DNA of 33,695 nt, taken from positions 1 through 33,695 of the forward strand of contig JAGMDP010000011.1 in assembly GCA_023128635.1 (NCBI GenBank), read 5' to 3'. Origin of the DNA: Candidatus Heimdallarchaeota archaeon (GTDB lineage: Archaea; Asgardarchaeota; Heimdallarchaeia; JABLTI01). The notes beneath the pieces were generated by a model. It was not told the DNA's origin. It saw nothing but the letters and a program-made list of their open reading frames with translations, and searched no databases. How positions within the stretch are numbered: position 1 is the first letter of the stretch; each line of letters opens with the position of its first letter. The position numbers and the translations under genes were made by a program. Below are positions 1-7,037 of this stretch, piece after piece.

Positions 1-669
1 GAACCACAAGCAATCTTTGTAAAAGAGGATTTGATATATATTGCAGATGGTTCTCAGAATTTCCAGATTATTGGAAAAGATAGTGAGAATGATGGTTTAG
101 CGAATTTACAAGAAGAATTCTATGGAACAAATCCTTTACTTGCAGATTCCGATGCAGATGGATTAAGTGATCGAGTTGAAGTTCTATTATATAGAACAAA
201 TCCTTTGTCAAATGACACTGATAATGATCTCATGGGCGATTATTTCGAAATATTTAACAGCTTGAACCCTTTTGATGCTAACGATGCTTTAAGTGATTTA
301 GATGATGATAATCTAACAAATTTGGAGGAATTTCAACATTCCACGAATCCAAGAGATGCGGACACAGACGATGATTTCCTCACGGATGGCGAAGAGGTAA
401 ATACCTATTTCACTGATCCAAGGATACCTGACACCGATGGTGATGGTTGGATGGACAGCTGGGAAATTTATTATGGAACGAATCCTCTTGATCCTTTAGA
501 TTATCCTGATTTCGAAACTACTCCACCCTTTACAGAACCACCCCCTACAAATCCTTACAGTGGGGAGTTCAAATACTACTATCTTGTCATAGCAGCTGGT
601 AGTATTGTAATCGTAGCTGGTGTTGTCTACTTAATTGTTAGATTTAGAGGGAGAAGATCTTTAATCTAA
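1..669 (+). CDS. Surface-anchored calcium-binding repeat protein, C-terminal part (5' partial)
   Basis: The frame is open to the left edge, so only the C-terminal part of the protein is visible. It holds about five Asp-rich repeats of the thrombospondin type 3 / EF-like kind (DSDADGLSD, DTDNDLMGD, DLDDDNLTN, DTDDDFLTDGE, DTDGDGWMD), each followed by a YxTNP-type linker. Next come a Pro/Thr-rich stretch (TTPPFTEPPPTNP), one hydrophobic helix (YYYLVIAAGSIVIVAGVVYL) and a short basic tail (RFRGRRSLI). Such repeats bind Ca2+ and stiffen extracellular stalks. The order repeats, Pro-rich spacer, helix, basic tail implies an outside domain held by a C-terminal membrane anchor. The N-terminal functional domain lies outside the window, so no enzymatic or adhesive role can be given. 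The first TTG in the visible frame (31) is unlikely to be the true start. Confidence 0.8.
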   Translation, partial: EPQAIFVKEDLIYIADGSQNFQIIGKDSENDGLANLQEEFYGTNPLLADSDADGLSDRVEVLLYRTNPLSNDTDNDLMGDYFEIFNSLNPFDANDALSDLDDDNLTNLEEFQHSTNPRDADTDDDFLTDGEEVNTYFTDPRIPDTDGDGWMDSWEIYYGTNPLDPLDYPDFETTPPFTEPPPTNPYSGEFKYYYLVIAAGSIVIVAGVVYLIVRFRGRRSLI

Positions 670-745
670 TTCCTATTTTTCTTTTTACACTTTCTGGAAG
701 TTGATTAGAGATAATTTCAAATGCTAATAGTGTTACTTATTTTCT

Positions 746-1543
746 ATGAAAGAATTGACCTTGCTTTCTTGGAATGTTAATGGAATTCGTGCACTTAGCA
801 AGAAGAATGTCTACAAAGAACAAGATTTTTTCTCTTGGTTGGATAGTGAATCACCCGATATCTTGTGCATACAAGAAACGAAAGCTCACCCAGACCAAGT
901 ATCAGAGAAACTACGAAACCCACCAGGTTATTTTGGTTATTGGAGTGCTGCAGAAAGAAAAGGCTATAGTGGTACTGTAACATTTACAAAAGAGAAACCA
1001 ATCAGTGTGAGTACTGAATTAGGGATTAAGCATTTAGATACAGAAGGAAGACATGTCATTACTGAATATTCGGATTTTATACTCATAAATTCCTACTTCC
1101 CGAATGGAAAAAAGAATCAGGAACGACTCGATTATAAAATGGAATATTATGCAGAATTTCTAAAGTATATCAACAAGAAACGAAAACAAGGCAAGTCAAT
1201 TATTTTCTGTGGAGATGTAAATACCGCACATACAAAAATCGATCTAACCCATCCAAAAGGAAATGAGAAAATTTCAGGCTTTCTGCCAATAGAACGGGAA
1301 TGGATTGACAAAGTCATTGATCAGGGATATATTGATTCATTTAGACATTTTTATCCTGATGTTCTAGAGCAATATTCTTGGTGGTCTGTAAGAAGCATTG
1401 GTGCTCGAGAGAGAAATGTAGGTTGGCGTTTAGACTATTTCTTTGTCTCAGATGATTTAATAAAGAATCTTACAGAAGCTACAATAATGAAGGATGTATT
1501 GGGTTCCGATCATTGTCCAGTCTTATTAAAACTAAAGATCTAA
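746..1543 (+). CDS. xth: Exodeoxyribonuclease III (AP endonuclease family)
   Basis: 265 aa, the usual length of ExoIII/AP endonucleases of the exonuclease-endonuclease-phosphatase superfamily. The metal and catalytic residues are all present: WNVNGIR (N10, N12), QETK (E44), NSYFPNG (Y117), GDVNTAH (D157, N159), LDYFF and the C-terminal GSDHCPV (D255, H256). The family cleaves DNA 5' of abasic sites and trims 3' blocked ends in base excision repair, using Mg2+. The ATG start gives the canonical N-terminus with the first beta strand (LTLLSWNVNGIR); no convincing Shine-Dalgarno precedes it. The downstream hydrolase starts about 35 bp after the stop on the same strand, so the two may be co-transcribed, though no functional link is evident. 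Confidence 0.95.
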   Translation: MKELTLLSWNVNGIRALSKKNVYKEQDFFSWLDSESPDILCIQETKAHPDQVSEKLRNPPGYFGYWSAAERKGYSGTVTFTKEKPISVSTELGIKHLDTEGRHVITEYSDFILINSYFPNGKKNQERLDYKMEYYAEFLKYINKKRKQGKSIIFCGDVNTAHTKIDLTHPKGNEKISGFLPIEREWIDKVIDQGYIDSFRHFYPDVLEQYSWWSVRSIGARERNVGWRLDYFFVSDDLIKNLTEATIMKDVLGSDHCPVLLKLKI

Positions 1544-1578
1544 TGTGAAAAATAACAATAATCTTTGAGTTGATACCA

Positions 1579-2373
1579 ATGAAAGATTTCACCATAGCGA
1601 TTTATCAAATGGAGATAATCGTTGGACAAAAACAGAAAAATCTAAAAAAATTTGAAAATGTTGTAAAAGAAAATTCAACAGAAATAGATCTCTGGGTAGT
1701 CCCAGAATTGTTTACAACTGGATTCGCTTATAGTAAGTTCCCGGAACTTTGTGAAAATCTAAGCGAAAGTTTCACATTGCAATTCTTAGAGAAATTGAGT
1801 GAGAAATATGATGTTGGGATTGCTGGTTCATTTTTAGTAAGAAATGAAAAAAAGGCATTTCAAAACCTGGGTTTTATCATTAGTTCTAGTAAGGGATTAA
1901 TCTACAGATATCCGAAAATTCACCTATGGGGAAATGAGAAGAACTATTTCCTAGCCGGAACTAAGGTGCCTCCTCCGATAGATTTTGATGGGAAAGCAAA
2001 AATTGGATTGTCAATTTGTTATGACCTTAGGTTTCCAGAAGTATGTAGAAGTTTAGTGTTAAATGGAGCAGAAATTTTAATTACAACTGCTGCTTGGCCA
2101 GAAGCAAGAACTTCTCATTTTGATCTTTTGGCAGCTGCAAGAGCATTGGAAAACACTTCCTATCATATTGCCGCAAATAGAGTTGGACTTGAGAAGGATA
2201 TCTATACAACAAATTATTCTGGTTCATCTCGAGTAATTGATCCAATGGGGAATCCTATAGTCGAGCTTGGAGATGAAGAACAAGTAATTACAGCTAGCTT
2301 ATCAGCAGAATTGTTGAAAGAAACAAGGGAGTACATCCCTGTTTTGAAAGATAGAAAAGAAATAGACCTTTGA
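1579..2373 (+). CDS. Carbon-nitrogen hydrolase (nitrilase superfamily, omega-amidase-like)
   Basis: 264 aa from the ATG at 1579; an in-frame TTG at 1570 would add three residues but the ATG gives the better N-terminus. The Glu-Lys-Cys triad is clear: E43 in WVVPELFTTG, K113 in YPKIHLWGNE and C147 in LSICYDLRFPEVCR. The family hydrolyses non-peptide C-N bonds such as amides and carbamoyl groups. The RFPEVCR loop, the AAWPEAR segment and the total length suit the omega-amidase / Nit2-like branch, which deaminates alpha-ketoglutaramate, but N-carbamoyl-polyamine amidase is an alternative and would suit the neighbouring agmatinase-like gene. The product is soluble. The next gene is convergent and ends 8 bp away, so no room exists for a separate terminator. 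Confidence 0.88.
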   Translation: MKDFTIAIYQMEIIVGQKQKNLKKFENVVKENSTEIDLWVVPELFTTGFAYSKFPELCENLSESFTLQFLEKLSEKYDVGIAGSFLVRNEKKAFQNLGFIISSSKGLIYRYPKIHLWGNEKNYFLAGTKVPPPIDFDGKAKIGLSICYDLRFPEVCRSLVLNGAEILITTAAWPEARTSHFDLLAAARALENTSYHIAANRVGLEKDIYTTNYSGSSRVIDPMGNPIVELGDEEQVITASLSAELLKETREYIPVLKDRKEIDL

Positions 2374-2381
2374 CCAATTTT

Positions 2382-3281
2382 CTACATTATTCCAAGAATT
2401 TCCTTAATCAATTTTGCAGCAGCTAATGCTGAAATTCCTGAGGGATCAAACTTTGGACACAATTCAACTATGTCAAATGAATGAATTTTGATTCCTTGTA
2501 ATCCATGTAGAAATTCTATTAATTCTCGAGTGGTCAATCCTGCAGGCTCCGGATTTCCTACCCCAGGAGCATAAGCTGGATCAAGAACATCAAGATCTAT
2601 AGATAAATACACTCCATCAAGATATTTTGGGATGAACGACTTTACAGTTTCAGCAGCTGTTTGGGGGCCATTTTGAGCAATATCTTTTGTTGTGATTGTT
2701 TTAATACCAACGGAATTTGCATAGTCCACTTGTTCAGGAGTCGGTGATCTTATACCAACTTGTATGATTGTTTCCGGTTCAATATTAGTTTCATCTATTA
2801 TTCGTTTTACAACACAAGCATGAGAGTATCGGTTTCCCTCGTACTGTTCATATAAATCTGGATGAGCATCAATGTAAATTAAACCCATTCGGAGATCTTG
2901 TAGCTTCTTGAGAGCAGTAAATGCAAAGTAAGTGCTAAGATGATCTCCTCCTAAGAAAAAGAAACGCATTACATTACGATGATACCTGTGAAGGGTACTT
3001 AGAACTAGGTTCTTTGCTCCTTCAGCATCAAGGCCTTCGATAAGCGCATCACCTAAATCAAAGATTTGCCAGGAGTCCTTTAAGTTTCTCCCAGTCTCTG
3101 CAAACGAATTATAAAGCTGTCCGGAAGTTGCATGACGAATATGTTTGGGTCCTTCTGCAGCACCTTTCCTAAAAGAAGAAGACGCATCCCAAGGTAAACC
3201 TAAAACACCTAGATTGGCAAAATTAATGCTTTCAGTCACCGAATTAAAAAATGGTTCTTTAATGTCTGATTTTTGACTCAT
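2382..3281 (-). CDS. speB: Agmatinase-like ureohydrolase (arginase family)
   Basis: 299 aa. The binuclear Mn2+ site of the ureohydrolase family is intact: GGDH (111-114), DAHPD (138-142) and SIDLDVLDP (227-235), followed by the PGVGNPEPAGLTTRE segment typical of the agmatinase branch. The expected reaction is agmatine + water to putrescine + urea in polyamine synthesis. Guanidinobutyrase or another guanidino-acid hydrolase cannot be excluded, because specificity loops differ subtly. A dimethylargininase-like gene lies 1.7 kb away on the same strand, so two guanidino-compound enzymes sit in this neighbourhood. It is divergent from the TPR gene at 3467 across a 185-bp intergenic region that contains an 18-bp palindrome. 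Confidence 0.88.
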   Translation of the reverse strand: MSQKSDIKEPFFNSVTESINFANLGVLGLPWDASSSFRKGAAEGPKHIRHATSGQLYNSFAETGRNLKDSWQIFDLGDALIEGLDAEGAKNLVLSTLHRYHRNVMRFFFLGGDHLSTYFAFTALKKLQDLRMGLIYIDAHPDLYEQYEGNRYSHACVVKRIIDETNIEPETIIQVGIRSPTPEQVDYANSVGIKTITTKDIAQNGPQTAAETVKSFIPKYLDGVYLSIDLDVLDPAYAPGVGNPEPAGLTTRELIEFLHGLQGIKIHSFDIVELCPKFDPSGISALAAAKLIKEILGIM

Positions 3282-3353
3282 TAACTAACACACGCTACAT
3301 TTTATGATAGAATTATTCCACAACTATATGATTTTTTTCGCAGAAAACTGATT

Positions 3354-3371
3354 ATTTTATGACCATAAAAT
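3354..3371. promoter_or_regulatory. 18-bp palindrome in the agmatinase/TPR divergent promoter
   Basis: ATTTTATG-AC-CATAAAAT is a perfect 8-bp inverted repeat. Further half-sites lie nearby: ATTTTATG at 3299-3306 and CATAAAA at 3381-3387. Its location between divergent starts makes it a candidate operator. The AT-rich composition makes chance or DNA-bending alternatives possible. Confidence 0.45.
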
Positions 3372-3392
3372 ATAATCGGACATAAAACTATC

Positions 3393-3400
3393 TTTAAATA
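3393..3400 (+). promoter_or_regulatory. TATA-like box for the TPR gene
   Basis: TTTAAATA lies about 70 bp upstream of the ATG at 3467. An archaeal TATA box here predicts a start of transcription near 3420-3426, giving a leader of about 45 nt. Confidence 0.45.
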
Positions 3401-3466
3401 TGTTTGAGACCTAATATAACATGAAACAAAGGAGAGTAGAGGCGTCAATGTTCCTAATGGTGACTA

Positions 3467-4171
3467 ATGCACTCTAGGAAAAAGACAATGACTCTAGGAA
3501 GATTAGAGAAATGGAGACCAGAAGAAGAATCAGAAATCGCTTATTACAAGCGCCTTCTCCGCAAATCACCTAAACAATACTCATTATTGGATCTCCTGGC
3601 GGATGCTTTCTTTAGACAAGCTGATTACGAAGAAGCTATTCATTGTTGGCAAAAACTTCTAAGAAAAAGGACTGTAAAAGATAAATTCCGAGTTTTCATG
3701 AAAATAGCCCAGTCATATGAGCATATTGGAGAAATAGAACATGCTTATCACTACTATGGGAAAGCAGTAAAGGCAAATTCTTGGAATTTAAATGCTCTTG
3801 GTAAATGGGGGCAGATGGCTTATATCTTGGAAAACTATGATGATGCTTTAACATCATTCGAAACCATAACAAAACGAGAATCATACAATGAAATAGCTTG
3901 GCACAATTTAGGTTTGACAAATTATAACCTTGGTTTTCAAGAAGAAGCTATAAAGTGCCTAGAAACCTCGCTTACCTTTAATGAAGAGACTGCAGATACT
4001 TGGTACTCTTTAGCTACAATTTACGCTGAGAATTATCTTCTAGATAAAGCCTTGTTCTCTCTCGAACAAGCCTTAACTCTTAATCCTGAATTGAAAGAAA
4101 CCGCTAAGGATGAGCAATCATTTCATTCACTTATGGATCTCTCGTTGTTCAGATTCATGATTCAAGTTTAG
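3467..4171 (+). CDS. TPR-repeat protein
   Basis: 234 aa made largely of tetratricopeptide repeats. Recognisable units include LADAFFRQADYEEAIHCWQK, AQSYEHIGEIEHAYHYYGKA, WGQMAYILENYDDALTSFET, WHNLGLTNYNLGFQEEAIKC and YSLATIYAENYLLDKALFSL, with the helix-A W/L-G-Y and helix-B A-F pattern. TPRs build a superhelical scaffold for protein-protein contacts, and no catalytic domain is seen. The N-terminus (about 35 residues) is basic. The ATG at 3467 has GGTGA immediately upstream (3459-3463) and overlaps the end of a tiny upstream reading frame. Partner unknown. Confidence 0.82.
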   Translation: MHSRKKTMTLGRLEKWRPEEESEIAYYKRLLRKSPKQYSLLDLLADAFFRQADYEEAIHCWQKLLRKRTVKDKFRVFMKIAQSYEHIGEIEHAYHYYGKAVKANSWNLNALGKWGQMAYILENYDDALTSFETITKRESYNEIAWHNLGLTNYNLGFQEEAIKCLETSLTFNEETADTWYSLATIYAENYLLDKALFSLEQALTLNPELKETAKDEQSFHSLMDLSLFRFMIQV

Positions 4172-4192
4172 GTGAAGAAAAAAATAGAAATA

Positions 4193-4207
4193 GGGAAGAA
4201 GCTTCCC
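4193..4207. terminator. Hairpin between convergent genes
   Basis: GGGAAG-AAG-CTTCCC is a perfect 6-bp stem with a 3-nt loop, 21 bp after the TPR stop and 31 bp from the stop of the convergent small membrane gene. It is placed as a transcription end or RNA 3'-end stabiliser. No long T-run follows on either strand. Confidence 0.4.
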
Positions 4208-4238
4208 AATTTGGTTGTTCTAAATTATATTCTATGGA

Positions 4239-4484
4239 CTAAAACCAGTAGAATACAAAGAAACCCAGTAGCACAACGATTGTTGCTGCAATTGGTATAA
4301 TGCAAACTGATAACCAACCGAGTATTCTACCTATTCGTCCATTCGATTCACCAGCTGTACCTTTCGATGAATAACCAGTTATTATAGCAATAAGTGGACC
4401 GATACAAGGTAGAATTTGTAAGCAACCAAGAATTCCGAATATTAAAGATAAAGTTCCCGTAGATGTGTCTTGTGGATCAGGCAT
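4239..4484 (-). CDS. Small membrane protein, DUF4190-like
   Basis: 81 aa. A short polar N-terminus (MPDPQDTSTG) leads into two hydrophobic segments: LSLIFGILGCLQILPCIGPLIAIITGY (about 12-38) and IGRILGWLSVCIIPIAATIVVLLGFFVFYWF (about 51-81). They are joined by the polar loop SSKGTAGESNGR. The LGILG...GPILAIIxGxxA...GxxxGxxGxILGWLS layout resembles DUF4190 two-helix proteins, whose function is unknown. The start is supported by an AAGGAG Shine-Dalgarno about 8 nt upstream. A TGAAAAAGATTTATTAA element on the same strand (4528-4544), shared with other genes in the window, is the likely promoter. Confidence 0.75.
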   Translation of the reverse strand: MPDPQDTSTGTLSLIFGILGCLQILPCIGPLIAIITGYSSKGTAGESNGRIGRILGWLSVCIIPIAATIVVLLGFFVFYWF

Positions 4485-4527
4485 TTTTTTAACTCCTTGT
4501 TAAAACATTTCATTTACCTTTTCTGCG

Positions 4528-4544
4528 TTAATAAATCTTTTTCA
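4528..4544 (-). promoter_or_regulatory. BRE/TATA-like promoter element
   Basis: On the minus strand this reads TGAAAAAGATTTATTAA, nearly identical to the element upstream of the TPR gene at 12552. It sits 43 nt before the start codon at 4484, a reasonable distance for an archaeal BRE-TATA core plus a short leader. Confidence 0.4.
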
Positions 4545-4571
4545 GTTCTTAGTTGACATATAAGAAAAAGA

Positions 4572-4591
4572 AAGAGGAACGTTTTCCTCTT
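4572..4591 (-). terminator. Hairpin plus U-rich tail
   Basis: On the minus strand AAGAGGAA-AACG-TTCCTCTT forms a perfect 8-bp stem that begins at the stop codon of the small membrane gene. It is followed by TCTTTTTCTT, so stem and T-rich tail together look like a terminator for that gene. Confidence 0.5.
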
Positions 4592-4826
4592 AAATTGTAA
4601 TCCTTCTTAACTTAATCAATGAAACATTGCAAATTAGTGTTGATATTAGTGCCCCAAGATATGAGAACCCACCTAAATAAAAAATTGCGACTGCAAAGTT
4701 CTCTTCAGCTCCAGCAGCTATACCAATTATTATTATAATCAAATAAAAAACTGCGAAAGCGATTAATGAAAATTGTGCTTTGAAAGTAGGAATTTTTTGA
4801 TTGTAAGTCACATTTATCTTCTTCAC
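4590..4826 (-). CDS. Small multi-helix membrane protein, start uncertain
   Basis: The conservative reading starts at a GTG (4824-4826) and gives 78 aa with two to three hydrophobic segments: FSLIAFAVFYLIIIIIGIAAGA and FAVAIFYLGGFSYLGALISTLIC. No family is recognised. The same frame stays open upstream for another 46 codons, to a TGA at 4965-4967. That extension encodes a further hydrophobic stretch ending SFLIAFLFLLNKAVKK that joins smoothly to the GTG-started protein but contains no ATG, GTG or TTG before it. The real gene may therefore be longer, with a non-standard start (CTG or ATT) or a frameshifted 5' end. A terminator-like hairpin follows the stop. Confidence 0.5.
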   Translation of the reverse strand: MKKINVTYNQKIPTFKAQFSLIAFAVFYLIIIIIGIAAGAEENFAVAIFYLGGFSYLGALISTLICNVSLIKLRRITI

Positions 4827-5002
4827 TGCTTTGTTGAGAAGGAATAAGAAAGCTATCAGAAAACTATGACTAAGTAAATGTAAACTCAGAAAGGTAGCAC
4901 TAGTTACATAATAAAGTGTGTTCGGAGATACATTAATTATTGATATAATTTCGTTAATAATAATTCATTGCACTATAAAAAAGGATTATGCAAGAGAATT
5001 CC

Positions 5003-5758
5003 TCAGAAGAGGATAGAGAGACAGGTAAGAGCTCCATCGCATTTTGTGAATTCTGAAACATCAATAGTTTTAACTTCAAAACCTGCCTCTTGTACGATCT
5101 CTGCTGATTTTGGATATTTGCTAGGCATAATAGTAACGCCATGAATTGTTAAGGTGTTTGCAGCATAAGATTCAGAGCGAGGAATAATAACTTTAGCAAA
5201 TTGCTTCAATTGTGGAATATTAGCGAATTTCTCGGCTACAGCTACAGTATTTTTTCCCAAGTAAGTGACATGACTCTTAAGATGCATGAATTCAGGGATA
5301 GGTATGGTTTCAACATGAACATCCAGAAATGTTTGCATTTGATGGGCGCCATCAATATTGGTTCTTTGAGATAAGCCACAAATTAGAGTATCCTCAAGAT
5401 GGATAACATCTCCTCCATCGATGGTTGCCGGATCAGAAGCAGCACCTACATTAAAACGATCTTTGAGAACTTTTATGACCTCATTCTCTTCCCCACGTCT
5501 ACTTTCTGCACCAATTCTAGTAATGAATGCTCTACTCTTAAAAACGACAACAGTGTCCTCAACGAAGCATGCATCTGGTAATTTGTCCTCTCGAGGCAAA
5601 GAGATAATCTCTAAACCAAGCTCTTCGAGGGTTTGACAATAGATCCTATGCTGATTACGAGCTTGACCTATGTTTATGTATTTCTTGAGAGGATGATCTG
5701 AAAGACAACTGTCATAACTAATGCCCGGTTCTCTGACAATTGCAAACTTATATTTCAT
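5003..5758 (-). CDS. Dimethylargininase-like amidinohydrolase (DDAH)
   Basis: 251 aa from the ATG at 5758; a TTG one codon upstream is in frame. The protein has the single-domain pentein fold signature of DDAH: PDACFVEDT (substrate-binding acidic residues), TIDGGDVIH, the catalytic His in MHLKSHVTYLG, and the C-terminal nucleophile loop CDGALTCLSILF with Cys seven residues after the loop Asp. The family hydrolyses methylated arginines to citrulline plus methylamines. Some archaeal and bacterial relatives act on arginine or ornithine-type substrates instead, so the exact substrate is unproven. The catalytic cysteine lies a few residues from the C-terminus, as in known DDAHs, so the protein is complete. 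Together with the agmatinase-like gene it suggests guanidino-compound metabolism. Confidence 0.85.
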   Translation of the reverse strand: MKYKFAIVREPGISYDSCLSDHPLKKYINIGQARNQHRIYCQTLEELGLEIISLPREDKLPDACFVEDTVVVFKSRAFITRIGAESRRGEENEVIKVLKDRFNVGAASDPATIDGGDVIHLEDTLICGLSQRTNIDGAHQMQTFLDVHVETIPIPEFMHLKSHVTYLGKNTVAVAEKFANIPQLKQFAKVIIPRSESYAANTLTIHGVTIMPSKYPKSAEIVQEAGFEVKTIDVSEFTKCDGALTCLSILF

Positions 5759-5873
5759 CAAATAGCACCCTTATTTTAGTCTAGAATTATCTATGATAAA
5801 CTGAAATAAAAGCTTTAGCTGTGCAATAAAAGATGAAAAATGAAATGAATCTTGTTCATGTAGAGATTTCAAT

Positions 5874-7031
5874 TCATTTCTTTAAAGAAACTAACCATTG
5901 CAATAAATTCATCACTCTAATCTTGGGTTCTGGTTCAGCATCGAAATCGAAGTCATCATCATCGTAATCCATTTCATCTCGAGCAATTGTATCAGCTCCT
6001 CTTCCAAGTGTTAATTCACAAGTAGGACAGAAAGTAAGAATAATTTCCGCACCAGCTGCTTCTGCTTCTCGATACCTTTTCTTAGAAATTTCGATAGCAA
6101 TTTCAGGATACGACATAAGCATGCCTGATCCTGCACCACAGCAATGACTATCTAATCCAGAGTTTTCCATTTCAACAAATTCAATATTCTTGATACTTTT
6201 GATGATCTCTCGAGGTTCGTCAATAATACCTCCAAATCTGCCTAAGTGACAAGGATCATGCCAGGTAACTTTGATTTTATCTTTGCTTTCGAATTTTAGT
6301 TTTCCATCTTTTACCATTTGATGGAGTTTAGCTATGAAGTGGATAGGCTTAGGTTTAAGAATTTCACCGAACTCTTCTACATAGGTTCTAAAACAAGTTG
6401 GGCAACCAGTAACAAGCTCATCTACATTAGCGTCATTAAGGATTTTGGCAACTCCCTTCATTTTCCTTTTGAAGTCTTTCTTGTGTCCAGAATCCCAAAG
6501 AATATTCATACAACAAGGTTCATCTTTGCCAAGGTACTTGTAGTCACCAAGCAATTCAGCTATAAGTTTTAATGTTTCTTGTTGACTAATAGAATAAACA
6601 CAACCACCGTAAAGCAAAATCTTACTCTTTGGGTTAGATTTCAATTCAGGGATCTCTCTCGATTCGGGAGATTTCTTGAATGGATTACCGTATTTCTCAA
6701 CTGATTCAATCCCACCTTCAAGATATTTATCTGTCATACCAGATTCAACTAGGTCAGCTTTGAAGTCTCTGAAAATCTTGGTATTGTCAAGAGCACAATT
6801 CTTCTCACAATAACCACAAAGCAAACAAGTATTGGCAAGTTTAAGGACTTCCACGTTTACTTCGACTGAGCCTTCAATAATACCTCGAGCAACCAAGTTT
6901 CTTCCTCGAGAGGAGTATGTTTCTAGGCTTGTAACTTCATAAACTGGACATTTTTGAATACAAAAACCACAACGGGTTCGATTACAAGTATAAATTTCTT
7001 CTAAATGTTTCTTGGTTTCTTCTAAATCCAT
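5874..7031 (-). CDS. Fe-S oxidoreductase with two CCG domains (GlcF/HdrB-like)
   Basis: 385 aa. The N-terminus binds two [4Fe-4S] clusters: C16-x4-C21-xx-C24-xxx-C28-P, then C69-xx-C72-xx-C75-xxx-C79. The rest holds two cysteine-rich CCG domains (YGGCVYS...EPCCMN and WHDPCHLGR...HCCGAGSGM...TFCPTC), which in HdrB-type proteins bind non-cubane or [4Fe-4S] clusters and pass electrons. Only six bases separate it from the upstream FAD oxidoreductase gene, and AGGAC before its ATG lies at the end of that gene, so the two form one operon. It is probably the electron-accepting partner that passes electrons from the FAD subunit to a quinone or another carrier. A run of Asp residues (DEMDYDDDDFDFDAE, about 350-364) near the C-terminus is unusual for the family. 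Confidence 0.88.
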   Translation of the reverse strand: MDLEETKKHLEEIYTCNRTRCGFCIQKCPVYEVTSLETYSSRGRNLVARGIIEGSVEVNVEVLKLANTCLLCGYCEKNCALDNTKIFRDFKADLVESGMTDKYLEGGIESVEKYGNPFKKSPESREIPELKSNPKSKILLYGGCVYSISQQETLKLIAELLGDYKYLGKDEPCCMNILWDSGHKKDFKRKMKGVAKILNDANVDELVTGCPTCFRTYVEEFGEILKPKPIHFIAKLHQMVKDGKLKFESKDKIKVTWHDPCHLGRFGGIIDEPREIIKSIKNIEFVEMENSGLDSHCCGAGSGMLMSYPEIAIEISKKRYREAEAAGAEIILTFCPTCELTLGRGADTIARDEMDYDDDDFDFDAEPEPKIRVMNLLQWLVSLKK

Positions 7032-7037
7032 TTTTAA

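Noticed and set aside
4954..5142. Small minus-strand frame of 62 codons overlapping the end of the DDAH-like gene
   Set aside because: It is a shifted frame of the DDAH C-terminus without independent support.
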